This document shows positions 22,951 through 34,124 of a DNA stretch of 64,000 bases, one piece after another. Below the pieces are notes generated by a model that did not search any database, was not told the DNA's origin, and saw only the letters and a list, made by a program, of their open reading frames with translations. Both the position numbers and the translations under genes were made by a program. Positions within the stretch are counted from its first letter, which is position 1; each line of letters begins with the position of its first letter. This DNA comes from Sepioteuthis lessoniana. Lineage: Eukaryota; Mollusca; Cephalopoda; Myopsida; Loliginidae. The stretch lies in contig OY757921.1 in the NCBI GenBank assembly GCA_963585895.1, positions 51,867,669 to 51,931,668 of the forward strand. The letters are read 5' to 3'.

Positions 22951-23274
22951 TCAAATATTTCCCTGCCAAGCCAAAGGGGTGATTTCACCAAGAATAAAGA
23001 GTACATTTCGAATCTTGGCACTTGTCATAATGTCGAGTTTTTTAGGTGAACAATCCATTTCAGTGGGTAAACGCAACACAGTCTGTGTGTTAATATTCAT
23101 TACATTGTAAATCTGATGGCACGACTTGATGATGAAGACATCATAAACAATTGGAATATTTACATTTCGATTGGCACGTTTGTCTACGGGTTCAGGTAAA
23201 TAAAGGAAGAAATCTTGATTAATGGCTCTTGACACAAAATCACCAGCACTTAGTGACTGTCGGTTTCTACCCAA
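22951..23274 (-). CDS. Unrecognised 107-codon ORF
   Basis: The longest open frame in the window that is neither a microsatellite translation nor a known mobile-element protein. Composition is protein-like (mixed hydrophobic and charged residues, e.g. FFLYLPEPVDKRANRNVN and IMTSAKIRNVLFILGEITP). The frame extends about 30 bases upstream of the ATG before a TAA, and it stops at the LINE-A border. No domain recognised, no clear splice sites or poly(A) signal examined with confidence. It could be a relic of a mobile element, a host exon, or chance. Confidence 0.25.
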   Translation of the reverse strand: MGRNRQSLSAGDFVSRAINQDFFLYLPEPVDKRANRNVNIPIVYDVFIIKSCHQIYNVMNINTQTVLRLPTEMDCSPKKLDIMTSAKIRNVLFILGEITPLAWQGNI

Positions 23275-23520
23275 CGCGATTTTCCTTAGTTGTTATACTA
23301 ATACATCTAGATCTTGGAGCTCATGATATAACGATCACATAGGTGAGAAACTAACTGTCACCAAGCACCTTTGACTGTATCTACCCTATCCTAACTTGGA
23401 TTTACATGTTCAATTAATTAGAGAACATATGTAAATCCTTCATATTAAAAATCCATTGTAGATGTAAATCCATTATATATAAAATTCTTTATATGTAAAT
23501 ATAACAATGTACATTATCAA

Positions 23521-23579
<59 letters not shown>

Positions 23580-25069
23580 CAATACGTGATGATAGGGCGA
23601 ATTCCCTTGACTGTTTCTCGCCTTCCCTTCCAATGATTAATTATTCCTTTATCGTAGATTTATCAAGTGACCGCACAGAGCTGATAGATGAAAGTCTTTG
23701 TTAGCACGCCCATGTAAAGGAGGGTATGAGAAAACGTCGATTATGAATTCTTCCTTACTTCTCTTGTTCATCTTACTTGGATGGTTTTAAAGATAGGTGC
23801 TAAGCGGCCCAACAGGTCCTCTCTTTATTCCTCTCCGTCGCCCCTCTCTTTATTCTTATATATACATATATATATATATGTGTGTGTGCGTGTGTGTGTG
23901 TGTCTGCATATATATAGTTCAGCACATTTTGGCTCATTGGCTTAGTTGAACAATTTTTGAATCTTCATTGTTTTGAACTCTCTATTTACAAAAAAATCAG
24001 TTGCATTTGTTGAAATTTCAGCATTATTCTGGAAATTATCCTTATTATTGCAGATAATGCCCAAAAGAAGATGTAAAGACAAAGAATATTCTCGCAAAAT
24101 ACCAACTAGCAAGAGCTTGAAATCCTGTCAAGGGATAGAACCAACACCAGCGCAATCTAACGACTGAGATATTGCTCTAATTCAAAACTGTTTTGCCACA
24201 AGGTATGTGACGAAAATCTTTATTCTTACAGATGACTCCTATGAAACAATTACCAATGGAGATAGTCGAAGTAAAAACAATAGACTTGATTTCATCGATC
24301 GGCAATACTTTTCAAGAGAACTGCTCGTCTGTCAATTCAGATCCTCAGGTCTCATGGCTGGACAAAGACAGTGGATATTGATACACTTTTACCGATCAAT
24401 ACAAAAGACTTCGAAATAGAATTCCAGTTTAAGTGAATTCAATTACTTTACTGACTTGAGAAAACAAAGCGATTGCTGTCTTGCTGGAGAAAGCATATCT
24501 AACGATAAGTTACAGGAATATATTCCTGCCAGAATGATTGTTTAAGTCAGTATAAATCTGACATTCGAAAACTATTAGAACAGATCAAAAAAGTAGAATG
24601 AAATATCTACATGGATAAACATTCAGATACTCAGCTGAATTTAACTAAATAATTGATAATTTTCAACCTTTCAAACTGTAAGTGTTCACTGATTATATTC
24701 TGAATTTACTTTAAGCAACAGGATCTTAAAGTTTTTGCATGTCGGTGTCCGTATTTAAAATTTTTCACACTTGATCTTTTCCTCTATTCTTCTGCTTGTC
24801 TGCATGTATGTTTATTTATCTCCCTCTTTCTCTATATATACTTTAACTGTTACCCACAATTTTTCAGGTATCTCTAAGTAAACCTTTGGTGTGTGTGCAT
24901 GTTTTTGTGTATGTGTTTATCATTGTATCTGTTTCTATGTTTGCATTTTAAACACAATCTTCAGGCAGGTTTGAAAATATGGTGGATATTGACTCGAAGG
25001 TTTCTTTGAAATGCCGCGTAAATTGCATGGGTGGCATATCAGGAAAGACATCTGTTGCTAAAAAAAAAA
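23275..25069. other. No recognised gene; microsatellites
   Basis: Holds a (TA)n run at 23522-23577 and a TA/TG run at 23860-23905. ORFs of 60-70 codons at 23973-24419 have no family features. A TGCGTAAATTGCGTGGGTGGCAT-like word occurs at 25013-25035 and again at 25098-25121. Confidence 0.5.
23522..23577. repeat. (TA)n microsatellite
   Basis: About 28 TA units without interruption. Confidence 0.95.
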
Positions 25070-25143
25070 AAAGATACAGATGTCGCCGCGGAAATTCTGC
25101 GTAAATTGCGTGGGTGGCATGCTAGAAGTAAGTTGGATACTGG

Positions 25144-26374
25144 TGTTACGGGGTCTACCACTGAGAGGAGAGAAATAAGGAATTTCCCCTACCCCTCCGT
25201 GTTTGAATTAACAGGCCGCCAAAGACTGACCGTTAAAAGAGGAATAAGGAACGTAGGTCAACTTCGGCAGGCCCGTTGAAGAAAGTAAAGAATGTACGTC
25301 AGGCTATCTGTACCCTGTAACCACACACCCGGGTGGAAGAGATAGTGGTCCGAACGAATCGCCTTACAGGGTGAAGGAAGGAGAAAGAGGCCGAATGATT
25401 GGCCAGAACCCTAAAAACGGAAGTAGCTTTTGTCTTCGTCAGCGGAAATAGAAAGAACAAAATCAATTTAGTGGACGGAGATCGCCGTGAACGGAGGGGA
25501 GAATCTCATGCCAAACTCCAGGCGAAGAAGCAGAGCCGGTGTTTTCCGGAAAGCAGTTGATGTTATAAGATGAATTGAAACCGCCGCCAAAATTCCGGGG
25601 AAAAGCGGAAAGAATCTTGGACAAGAGAATACCTGATACCTTCAAACCAAAGCTGTAAAAAAATCCCGCTAGCCCGTAAAGGAGAAAATACTCTCAAAAG
25701 GAACCCGTCGAAAAGCTAAGTAAACCTTAAGACCATTTTCTCCCTCGACTCCTCCTAAGTACTGCTATTACATACTCTCTCTCTCTCTCTCTCAATTTAA
25801 AGAAGGAAGAAAGAAAAGAATAAGGAAGAAAGACATTTATGTATTTGATATTATCCGCTGATAATATAGCCGACACGTTAAATATATGTGTCCGCATGTA
25901 TTAAAAACCTTGTTATATTTTATATCTCTTCAAGTGTTGAAATTTATTCATTGTGTTGTCTTCCTATCAAGTTGTCTTTTACATGCTCCTTTTCAGCATC
26001 ATACGCCTCAATTTATTCTCGCTAAACGGCTTATTCGCCTTTTAAAATATTACACGGGAAACTGGAATTGTCGACTACGATAAACAGTATTATTATATCT
26101 AAACCTAGAGGCCCATATCTTCCATAATCCTTGGGGTAGGAAGAGGTAGTGGCCTGGTGGGTATGTGTGTAACGTGAAAAATGGAAACTCCTTGCCAGCG
26201 GTGGTCAGTCTAGCCTCAAATTAACCCCCACAAAACCTGCCAGTTTCCCTACGTCGAAAAAGGGAATCTTAACTAGAACTTATTTTGCGAGGGATCAAGT
26301 GCCACGCTGCCCCGTCTTCACATGTGCGAAAAATAAATTCCCGTCATGTGATAAATATTTTATGCCGCGTCACA
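25144..26374 (+). mobile_element. LTR-1 family repeat, copy 1
   Basis: About 1.23 kb, collinear with copies at 31986-33140 and (minus strand) 34954-36041. Starts TGTTACGGGG and ends GCGTCACA. Shared landmarks in order: TCTACCACTGAGAGGAG, CTGACCGTTAAAAGAGG, GGCCAGAACCCTAAAAACGG, a (CT)n tract (25770-25792), GCCGACACGTTAAATATATG, ACTGGAATTGTCGACTACGA, CTTGCCAGCGG, GGGATCAAGTGCC. TG...CA ends and repetition without an internal domain suggest a solo LTR. No target duplication is visible here. Confidence 0.7.
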
Positions 26375-26375
26375 C

Positions 26376-27005
26376 AGGGAACAAAATAGCTGGAATACCC
26401 CTGTTTCCTAAAGTAAAAAGGACGCAGATGTTCCCCAGCAGAAGTTCTGCTTAAAACGTGTTGGTGGCATGCTAGAAAGAGGCATGGTCACATGCAACTT
26501 GTAGGTGAACTGAAGGTGTGACCTCGAGAATTTGCGAGGATGTCCCAAATATTATATAACCAGCAGAGACAAGTAGAGAAAAGAAGACCGTGGAAGACAG
26601 CTACTAAACCTAATGTCACACTGGGCTCTCACCTTGTGCCAGACCACTCAGAGTAGAGAAGCTTGAGATGGCTGTGCAGGAGACTTGCGAAAGTAGAGAA
26701 CGAGCAGAAAGGCAGAAGATGTTTCACCGCAGATTCAACTATATTTGAATCTCTTTCACTCTACCCATACGTACATTTCGGGCAATGTAAAAAAGAAAAG
26801 AAGCAGATTATATTTTCCAACATTAGCGTTGTTGTCTCTCTATGCTATACAACAGATAGTCTTCCATGAATACATGAAATTAAGTTGTAGATCAGAAAAG
26901 GATAATGTAGCATCTAGTTTAGTTTTTAAACTGCATTGCTTGCCGGTGCTCGAGTACTACTTTACTATTTATTCAACGTTTAATCTTCAGTTGATCATTT
27001 TTTTC

Positions 27006-27046
<41 letters not shown>

Positions 27047-27208
27047 TGTCAGTGTTGTCCCATGAAGAGATATACTTAAATATCTGCAGAAATATGAGGG
27101 GTGTACTCACTTTTGTGATACACTATATATATATATATATATATATAGGCGAAACTATATATGATATCACTTTTGTGATACACTATATATGATATCACTT
27201 TTGTGATA

Positions 27209-27243
<35 letters not shown>
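26376..27243. other. No gene; TA-rich repeats before the Penelope-like element
   Basis: A 60-bp stretch at about 26413-26472 imperfectly repeats 25074-25131, so it brackets LTR-1 copy 1. From 27009 on, (TA)n runs (27009-27038, 27124-27147, 27210-27244) alternate with a tandem ~28-bp unit (GATATCACTTTTGTGATACAC), itself partly palindromic, present about three times (27105-27210). Confidence 0.55.
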
Positions 27244-27246
<3 letters not shown>

Positions 27247-27247
<1 letters not shown>

Positions 27248-27297
27248 CGAAACTTCCTGATGATCCGTTAAGGTGAAACTTTAGTAGAAGATTTTCG
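27247..27297 (+). ncRNA. Minimal hammerhead ribozyme, PLE-1 left repeat
   Basis: Core CTGATGA (27257-27263), short helix II (CC/GG with a GTTAA loop, 27265-27273), GAAA (27275-27278), two-base-pair helix III closing a TTTA loop (27278-27285), and cleavage predicted after GTA (27284-27286). Helix I: CTTC (27253-27256) with GAAG (27287-27290), then AAA/TTT and GC/CG further out. All conserved core positions are present. Tiny helix III hammerheads are known from Penelope-like elements generally, where dimers are thought to be the active form. Confidence 0.82.
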
Positions 27298-27647
27298 ACT
27301 AGCGATTTAAGTTAATTCTATAATTGGCTCCATTGTTTAATGTTGAGCACTTTAGTAATTATAGCATTGCAGTATTCGCGGAGCGTTTTTTGGTTTTCTT
27401 TTGGCCACTGACTTAGTACCCCTTGATTTTTTTCAAGGAGTCGGACGAGGTTGGTCTTTTCTTTCTTTTTTACCCCAAAAAACTTTTTTCTTTTTCCTCT
27501 GGACCGGGATTCGAGATATTTTTTTCTCTTGTTCCTGGCCAGGGTTTTTTTGTTTTTTTCTGGTACCTTGAATACTGGTAGATAATTGATTAGTAAATAT
27601 TGAAGCTCTGGAGTTGTCCATTGAGCACTTTCTTTGCTCTTGTTACT

Positions 27648-29769
27648 ATGGAGGGAGCGAACATAAGTTATTCATACAAGAACATACCAATACCTGATAG
27701 GCATCAGTATAAGTTAGTTCTGTTGAGGAGGATAGAATCCTTTATAAAAAATATGAGGTGGAAAGCATATTTTTTTCTCAATACAATTAACTATATAGAA
27801 AAAGAGGGAAGGGAGAAATATGGATTTAAAACCACGAAACACCCCCCATATCAAAGAGATGGAAAAATTTGAGGCTGAAATGATAGGAATGGTTAAGGAG
27901 ATAAAATTTAGGAAAATGCGCAATAATATTCAACAAAAAATGTATGAGGATATGAGGAAATTTAAGGAGTCCGGAAAAATATTTGTAAAGTCAGATAAGT
28001 CGGGCAATTTATATAAGATAGAAAAGGAAAAATATAGGCAAATGATATTTAAGGAGGTGGTTAAGAACTATAAGAAGGCACCACCTAATCTAGAAAAAGA
28101 GTTAAATAAGGAAGCAAAGATGTTGGCGCATAAATTAGGTATTGTTGATAGGGTAGAAAAATACAATACCAAGAATTGTTTTATTACTATAAAAGACCAC
28201 AAAAGTAATTTCAAAACGAGTCCAGAATGTAGGCTAATTAACCCGGCCAAGACTCAAATAGGTAGGATTAGTAAGATAATCGTACAAGAAATATGTGAAT
28301 CACTTAGAAGGGCATTGAGCATCAACCAGTGGAGGAGCACTAATGATTGTATTAAGTGGTTTGAGGAGTATGAGAAGGATAATAGGTGCTCCTTTATTAA
28401 GTATGATATAAAGGATTTTTATCCTTCAATAACAGAAAAGACATTGGATAGGGCGTTAGATTTAGCTAAAGAATATATGATTATACCTCTAGATAAGGTG
28501 GAAATAATTAAGCATTGTCGTAAAACATTGTTATATTATGAAGATAGTGTATGGATAAAAAAAGGGGAGGGTGGAAATTTTGACGTTTCGATCGGAGCAT
28601 ATGATGGTGCAGAAATTTGTGAACTCGTCGGATGTGTATTACTATATAACATTAATAAGATTATGGAACCTAATAATCATGGATTGTATAGGGACGACGG
28701 GCTGATTATAGTGGATAAAAGTACGCCGAGGAAGTGTGATGGGATTAGAAAAAAATTGTATAAGCTGTTTGATGACTTTGGATTTAGGTTGGATGTAACA
28801 ACAGATTTAAAAATAACTGATTATCTTGATATTACTTTAAACTTATATAGTGGAACAGTATCTCCATTTAGAAAAAGGAACCAGGATCTGCGTTATGTAA
28901 ACAGGGGATCTAATCACCCAATACAGGTCTTTAAACATGTACCTAAAGGAATAAAGCATAGATTATCTAATAACTCCTCCAACAGGGAAATTTTTGAACG
29001 AACTAAGCAGGAATATGAGGAGGCTCTAAAAAATGACGGATATAGGGTTAATTTAGAATATAAAAATAGGGATAGAATTGGAACACAAGGTAGGAGAAAT
29101 AGACCTAGAAAAATCTTATGGTTTAATCCCCCTTACAACATGGAAGTAGTTAATAACTTGGGAAAAGAGTTCTTCAAGATATTAAAAAGAAACTTCCCTA
29201 GTGGGAGCCAATTATATAAGATATTTAATAAGAATTGTATTAAATTAAGTTACAGTTGCATGCCAAACATTAATGGAATAATAAATAGGAGTAATATAGC
29301 CAAATTAGGTACAAAGAAGCATAAGGTGATTGACAAATGCAACTGTAGGGATAAGGTTAGGTGTCCTCTCGAGGGAAAGTGTAAGCAGGAGTGTGTAGTG
29401 TATAAAGTAGAGGTATATACTGATTCGAATAATAAGAGAGATAAAAAGATATATTTTGGGTCAACCCAAGGGGATTTTAAAACTAGGTACTATAACCATA
29501 GAACAAGTTTTTCGCACGAAAGATATAGGTATAGCACTGCTTTATCTAGTTATGTGTGGGAGATTAAGGAAAAAATGGGAGTAGATCCGATAATGAAATG
29601 GGAAGTAATAAAGAAATGCCGCAAATATAGGGCAGGTAATAGAACCTGTAATCTTTGTATGGAGGAAAAATTGATAATAGCAGATTGTAAAAGTAAGAAT
29701 ATGCTAAACAAAAGATCGGAGGTGTTGAATAGTTGTAAACACAAAAGAGCGTGGTTACTATATAATTAG
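27648..29769 (+). CDS. PLE-1 polyprotein: reverse transcriptase plus GIY-YIG endonuclease, one frame break
   Basis: Penelope-type retrotransposase, copying element RNA by target-primed reverse transcription. From ATG 27648 the first ~65 codons (RRIESFIKNMRWKAYFF, EKYGFKTTKHPP) match the family N-terminus, then the frame changes at a C6 run (27842-27847) and continues open to 29769, 649 codons when counted from 27820. On that numbering: DKSGN (~59), IKDHK (~125), motif A YDIKDFYPS (Asp 196), motif B GAYDGAE, motif C LYRDDGL (Asp 292-293), a cysteine cluster CNC..CPLEGKC..C (~507-525), and GIY-YIG (VYKV at ~527, YFGST from 545, R/H in KTRYYNHRTSF, then E and N downstream). All catalytic residues look intact. 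The C6 indel may be a real mutation or a sequencing/assembly error. Confidence 0.92.
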
Positions 29770-29903
29770 GAAATGTTATAGGTTTTTTTTTTTCTAATTT
29801 TAAAAAAATTTTTTTTTTTTTATGCAAATTTTTTTTAATGCAAATTTTAGGATAGGTGGAGGTTTTTGGTGAATAAAGGCAATTTCTCCTTAGAATGGTT
29901 TAG

Positions 29904-29954
29904 GCGAAACTTCCTGATGATCCGTTAAGGTGAAACTTTAGTAGAATATTTTCG
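29904..29954 (+). ncRNA. Minimal hammerhead ribozyme, PLE-1 right repeat
   Basis: Same fold as the left copy: CTGATGA (29914-29920), GAAA (29932-29935), predicted cleavage after GTA (29941-29943). The single difference (T at 29947) removes one C-G pair of helix I; the outer pairs remain. Confidence 0.78.
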
Positions 29955-30016
29955 ACTAGCGATTTAAGTTAATTCTATATATATATATATATATATAATG
30001 ATTGCTCCATTTTCGC

Positions 30017-31726
30017 AGATGATTGCCGTCTTTTAAATCTCCCAAAAAACAAAAAAATCTGTACATCTGGGGATTAAAATCGAAACAACATATTGTGGTT
30101 ATACTCCAGTGACAAACCGAGACAACTTAACCTGTTGGCACAAACATTGCAGGGTATAATGAGTTTTCCTTCACAATATGGTACTCTAATAACTTGAGTT
30201 GCCGTGCTCTCCAAATGATATTGCAGACAACAATACTCTTTAACTATACTGTAGTTTTCTTGACAGACTTACTGCTACCCAGTAGGATTTATTATCGTAG
30301 TTCACTACTAAAGGTCCTTTTGTTTTGAACTTCTTCTTGACTTGCTGCCCTACCCTGCAATCTATCTATCGTCCAATCGAGTTTATATCAACCATGCATA
30401 GGCAACACGTAAGCTATCCTATTTCTTTTGAGTGTAATCTTTATCGTACCGACACCGACGGTGACTACTCATTAATCTTTTCAAGCATTAACGGTTTTGA
30501 GACAGACAAGAAAACCTCCGGGGTGAATGAAATTTCAAGGTATAAAAACTTATATGCATATTCACGTTTACTTTTCAAATAGCTCTTAGCTTTCTTTTAT
30601 TAAGTTGTATGATTTTTAATTTTATCTTCTTTTTTCATTGTTTTCGACGCATATGTAACTGTACATTTGGCTCTTGCTTTGGTTGGTATGTATTTGGCTG
30701 TTGCTGTTTCATGTGGGCGGTAACAAAGTTTTTTTTATATTTGTCATTCAGAATATATCTTTCGGATGTCTCCTGCAGAGTATTAATCTTGTTTCTTATT
30801 TTTACTGTTTATTGATTGCTGATATCACTTCTGGCAAGTAAGGACTAGTCATATTTTGATACTTTAACGATTTGTTTCTTATTTCTATGTAGATTCAGGC
30901 AAACATTTGCTGAGACGATTCTGTAATCCGAATATTTTCCTTCTTAAGAGGAATGTGTTTCACAATTCAAATCTTGTTTATCAACTTTTTCATTATAAAT
31001 ATATAATCTAGCTGTGCTTTGGATTTTATTCTGTTCCATCACTGGAACTGACAAAGAACTACCTTTGTGCCGGGGTTGCTATTAAATAAAGCACACATCA
31101 TTCTCATTTGGATTCTTAATATATTATTTTGTGATTTTGAGACACGAGAACTGATAAGCGGTCCTTCACTTCCAATGACATTGACAGAGTTTTTCTATGC
31201 AGATGGTGATACAAATGTCCCTCCATTACCAGTATAATGGTATTTTAGTTCTAGTTCGCTCAGGCAATATGTGTGATAATGCACGCATGTGATATCACTA
31301 TTATGCTCGGATGCTGATGTTATAAGTTCTAGAAGCTGGTTGTTAACATAGCGATATATATATATATATATATACGTGTGTGTATGTGTGTGTGTGTGTG
31401 TGTGTGTGTTTCAAGACGCTTGTGATATCAGAGTTACCGTGTATTGAACTAACGATTTTATCAAATCATTTTTCGTCAACAACCGTCAATGAGAGCTACA
31501 CTCGGAAGATTTTTGAAAAGGGTTGGTATGTTTCAAACTATCTGACACTGTTTTAGTCAGATATTAAGTTTAGTATTTTATTTATTTATATATTTTATGT
31601 GGCAAACAATAAGTCTATTCTATAACACAGGGGTATTTTCAGGATGTTTTAATTCGGAAATAAATCTATGGGTCAGAGTTTAGAGAGGGCTTATCTATTT
31701 ATCTCGATGCGTTTCTATCATCATAA

Positions 31727-31782
<56 letters not shown>

Positions 31783-31985
31783 AGTTATTTTACGCCAAGC
31801 GTACAACCGTTTCCTCCCCATTCTAAGTTTTTCTTAGTTTGGTTGTTTCACGTTACGTGTTAGTCTACCAGTATCGGTTACATTTGGTAGCTTATTTTTA
31901 GTGTCTTGAATAAATTTGTTCTCCATTCCGTTTGAAGTCATTTGTTCCTTTAGTTTAACTATTCGTGGTATTTGCATATATATAT
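30017..31985. other. No recognised gene; microsatellites
   Basis: Contains TA/TG at 31354-31408 and a (TA)n at 31728-31780. ORFs at 30325 and 30609 (85 and 68 codons) are unrecognised; the second is hydrophobic and Cys/Phe rich but has no other support. Confidence 0.5.
31728..31780. repeat. (TA)n microsatellite
   Basis: About 26 uninterrupted TA units. Confidence 0.95.
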
Positions 31986-33137
31986 TGTCACGTGGTCTAC
32001 CACTGAGAGGAGAGAAATAAGAAATTTCCCCGTACCCCTCCGTGTTTGAATTAATAGGCCGCAAAAGACTGACCGTTAAAAGAGGAATAAGAAATGTAGG
32101 TCAATTTCTCGCGGCCGAAGTAACAAATCCGGGTCAGAATGATAGCCAACAGATGTTTACACTCTGTGGCCGGATGGATAAAGAAGGGGATATACGGGAT
32201 AGAGTTAGTAGTCCGAATGAATCGCCTGACAGGGTGAAGGATGAAGAAAGAGGCCGAATGATTGGCCAGAACCCTAAAAACGGAAGTAGCACCCTTTTTG
32301 TCAGCGGAAATAGGGATGAAGAATTTAGTTTTTAGGACAGCAGTTGGTGTGATAAGATGTGTTGACACTGTGGCCAAAACTCCGGGTGAAGAAGCGAAAT
32401 TGATCTCTTGGACAAGAGAGAGCAGACGCCTTCAAGCCGAGCTCCAGAGAATCCAGCTAGCCCGTTAAAGAAAATACTCTCAGAAGAAACCCGTCGTCGA
32501 AAAGCTAAGTAAACCTTAAAGCCGTTTTCTCCCTCCACCCTTACTAAGTATTGCAATCACATACTCTCTCTCTCAATTTAAAGAAGGAAGAAAGAAAAGA
32601 ATAAGAAAAAAAGACATTTGTATTTTGATATTATCCGCTGATAATATAGCCGACACGTTAAATATGTGTGTCTGCATGTATTGTTATATTTTATATCACT
32701 TCACGTGTCGAAATTTATTCAATGTGCTGTCTGCCTATCAAGTTGTCTTTTGCATGTTCCTTCTCAGCTTCATTCGCCTCAATTTATTCTCGCTAAACGT
32801 CTTATTCGCCTTTAAAAATATTACACAGGAAACTGGAATTGTCGACTACGACAAAGAATAATATTATGCCCATAGATGCCCATATCTTCCATTATCCTTA
32901 GGGTAGGAAGAGGTAGTGGCCTGGTGGGTATGTGTACGTGAAAAGTGGAAACCCCTTGCCAGCGGCGGTCAGTCTTGCCCCAAATTAACCCCCACATTAT
33001 CTGCCAGTTCCCATATGCCCGAGAAAGGACTCTTAACTAGGACTTATACTGCGAGGGATCAAGTGCCAGAATGCCCCGACTTCACACGTGCGAAAAATAA
33101 ACTCCCGTCTGGGGATAAATATTTTTATGCCACCGTC

Positions 33138-33140
<3 letters not shown>
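31986..33140 (+). mobile_element. LTR-1 family repeat, copy 2 (solo LTR candidate)
   Basis: Starts TGTCACGTGG and ends CCGTCACA, 1155 bp, collinear with copy 1 throughout. The (CT)n tract is at 32563-32575. Both sides are (TA)n: ATAT precedes (31982-31985) and ATAT follows (33141-33144), so it sits in a TA microsatellite; a target duplication cannot be told from the simple repeat. ORFs of ~100 codons on both strands are chance products. Confidence 0.75.
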
Positions 33141-33183
<43 letters not shown>

Positions 33184-34124
33184 GGACTACGAGGTCTAAA
33201 ATTCAGTCAAAAAGCTACCGCTGTACATACATATATATATATATATATATATTCTTTAAGAAAAAAGCAAAAACCGGTCACATTGTGATTATGAATTTAT
33301 TTACATCCTATTATGGGTTTTTGATATACATCAAAAGCACCAAAAAATGAACAGGAATTCTCCAGAACTTATGAAAAAAATAAGTCAGAATAGACACAGG
33401 AAAGAAGGGTGGGAGGGGATAGAAGAAGGGTGAAGAGTTTTCTCCTCATTTAGCCCATTTCCGTTTTTTTTTTAATGCCGGTTAAAATTATAGTAAATTA
33501 ATTATTTTTGTTTTTTAAATACTAAATACTTTTCGACTTAAAACTCCAGATTTAATACTAATTTAGATAAATATAACTTTCTTTAATAACTTTACGTAAG
33601 GATATAGTAAAATTTATATTAAATTAAATTGAAAATTAAAAAAAAAAATCAATTTCAATTTTATTTTCGTACCTATTAATTCAGTTACACCTCCATTGAG
33701 GAGTACGTATATATCACATGGTTTCTTCTAATTTTTTTAATTTTATTTTATTCTTATTCATTTACCTAAAATCTCAAGTCAATCCTATTTTATCTTATTT
33801 AAGCATTATATATGATAATTTGGCTATAGTTTAAATTTATTCCTATGACTACATCTACATTAATTCACAACTCTTATTTAACTATTTTTCAGGGTCTGGG
33901 TATATATATATATATATATATATACTTACAATATCTGATATTACAAAGGGGTCACCCATCTAACTAATGAGCGGGCTCATTTGCCGCTACACTTTGATGC
34001 CATAGCTGGAACTAGTAGCAAATGGTAGTTTCAGCTTGACTTTACTACCACTAGTTTATACCAAATCATCATTAATCATCCTACCCGAAATACGTACTTA
34101 GAACTTAACACACTCCTATCATTA
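33141..34124. other. No gene; (TA)n runs and AT-rich DNA
   Basis: (TA)n at 33141-33181, 33230-33252 and 33901-33924. The rest is very AT-rich with no recognised element. A (CAT)n run at 34125-34140 is the tail of the adjacent LINE-D (TGATGATGATG on the minus strand). Confidence 0.55.

Larger units (their letters stand above)
27245..30016 (+). mobile_element. Penelope-like element (PLE-1) with hammerhead-bearing direct repeats
   Basis: Direct repeats at 27245-27341 and 29901-30016 (the latter expanded by a TA run at 29978-29998) flank a Penelope-type RT plus GIY-YIG endonuclease ORF. Over the first ~78 bp the repeats differ at one base (G at 27290, T at 29947), so the insertion is young. Both outer flanks are (TA)n, consistent with insertion into a TA microsatellite. 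The terminal repeats are the pLTRs of such elements, and each carries a hammerhead motif. A 10-bp scrap AGGCGAAACT at 27147, also set in TA repeat, looks like the edge of another copy. Confidence 0.92.

Noticed and set aside
27842-27847. Programmed ribosomal frameshift in the Penelope ORF
   Set aside because: A bare C6 run without a recognisable slippery-site context or downstream structure; an indel or sequencing error is simpler.
32051-32377. ORFs of ~100 codons on both strands
   Set aside because: Lie inside LTR-1, not conserved in frame in copies 1 and 3.
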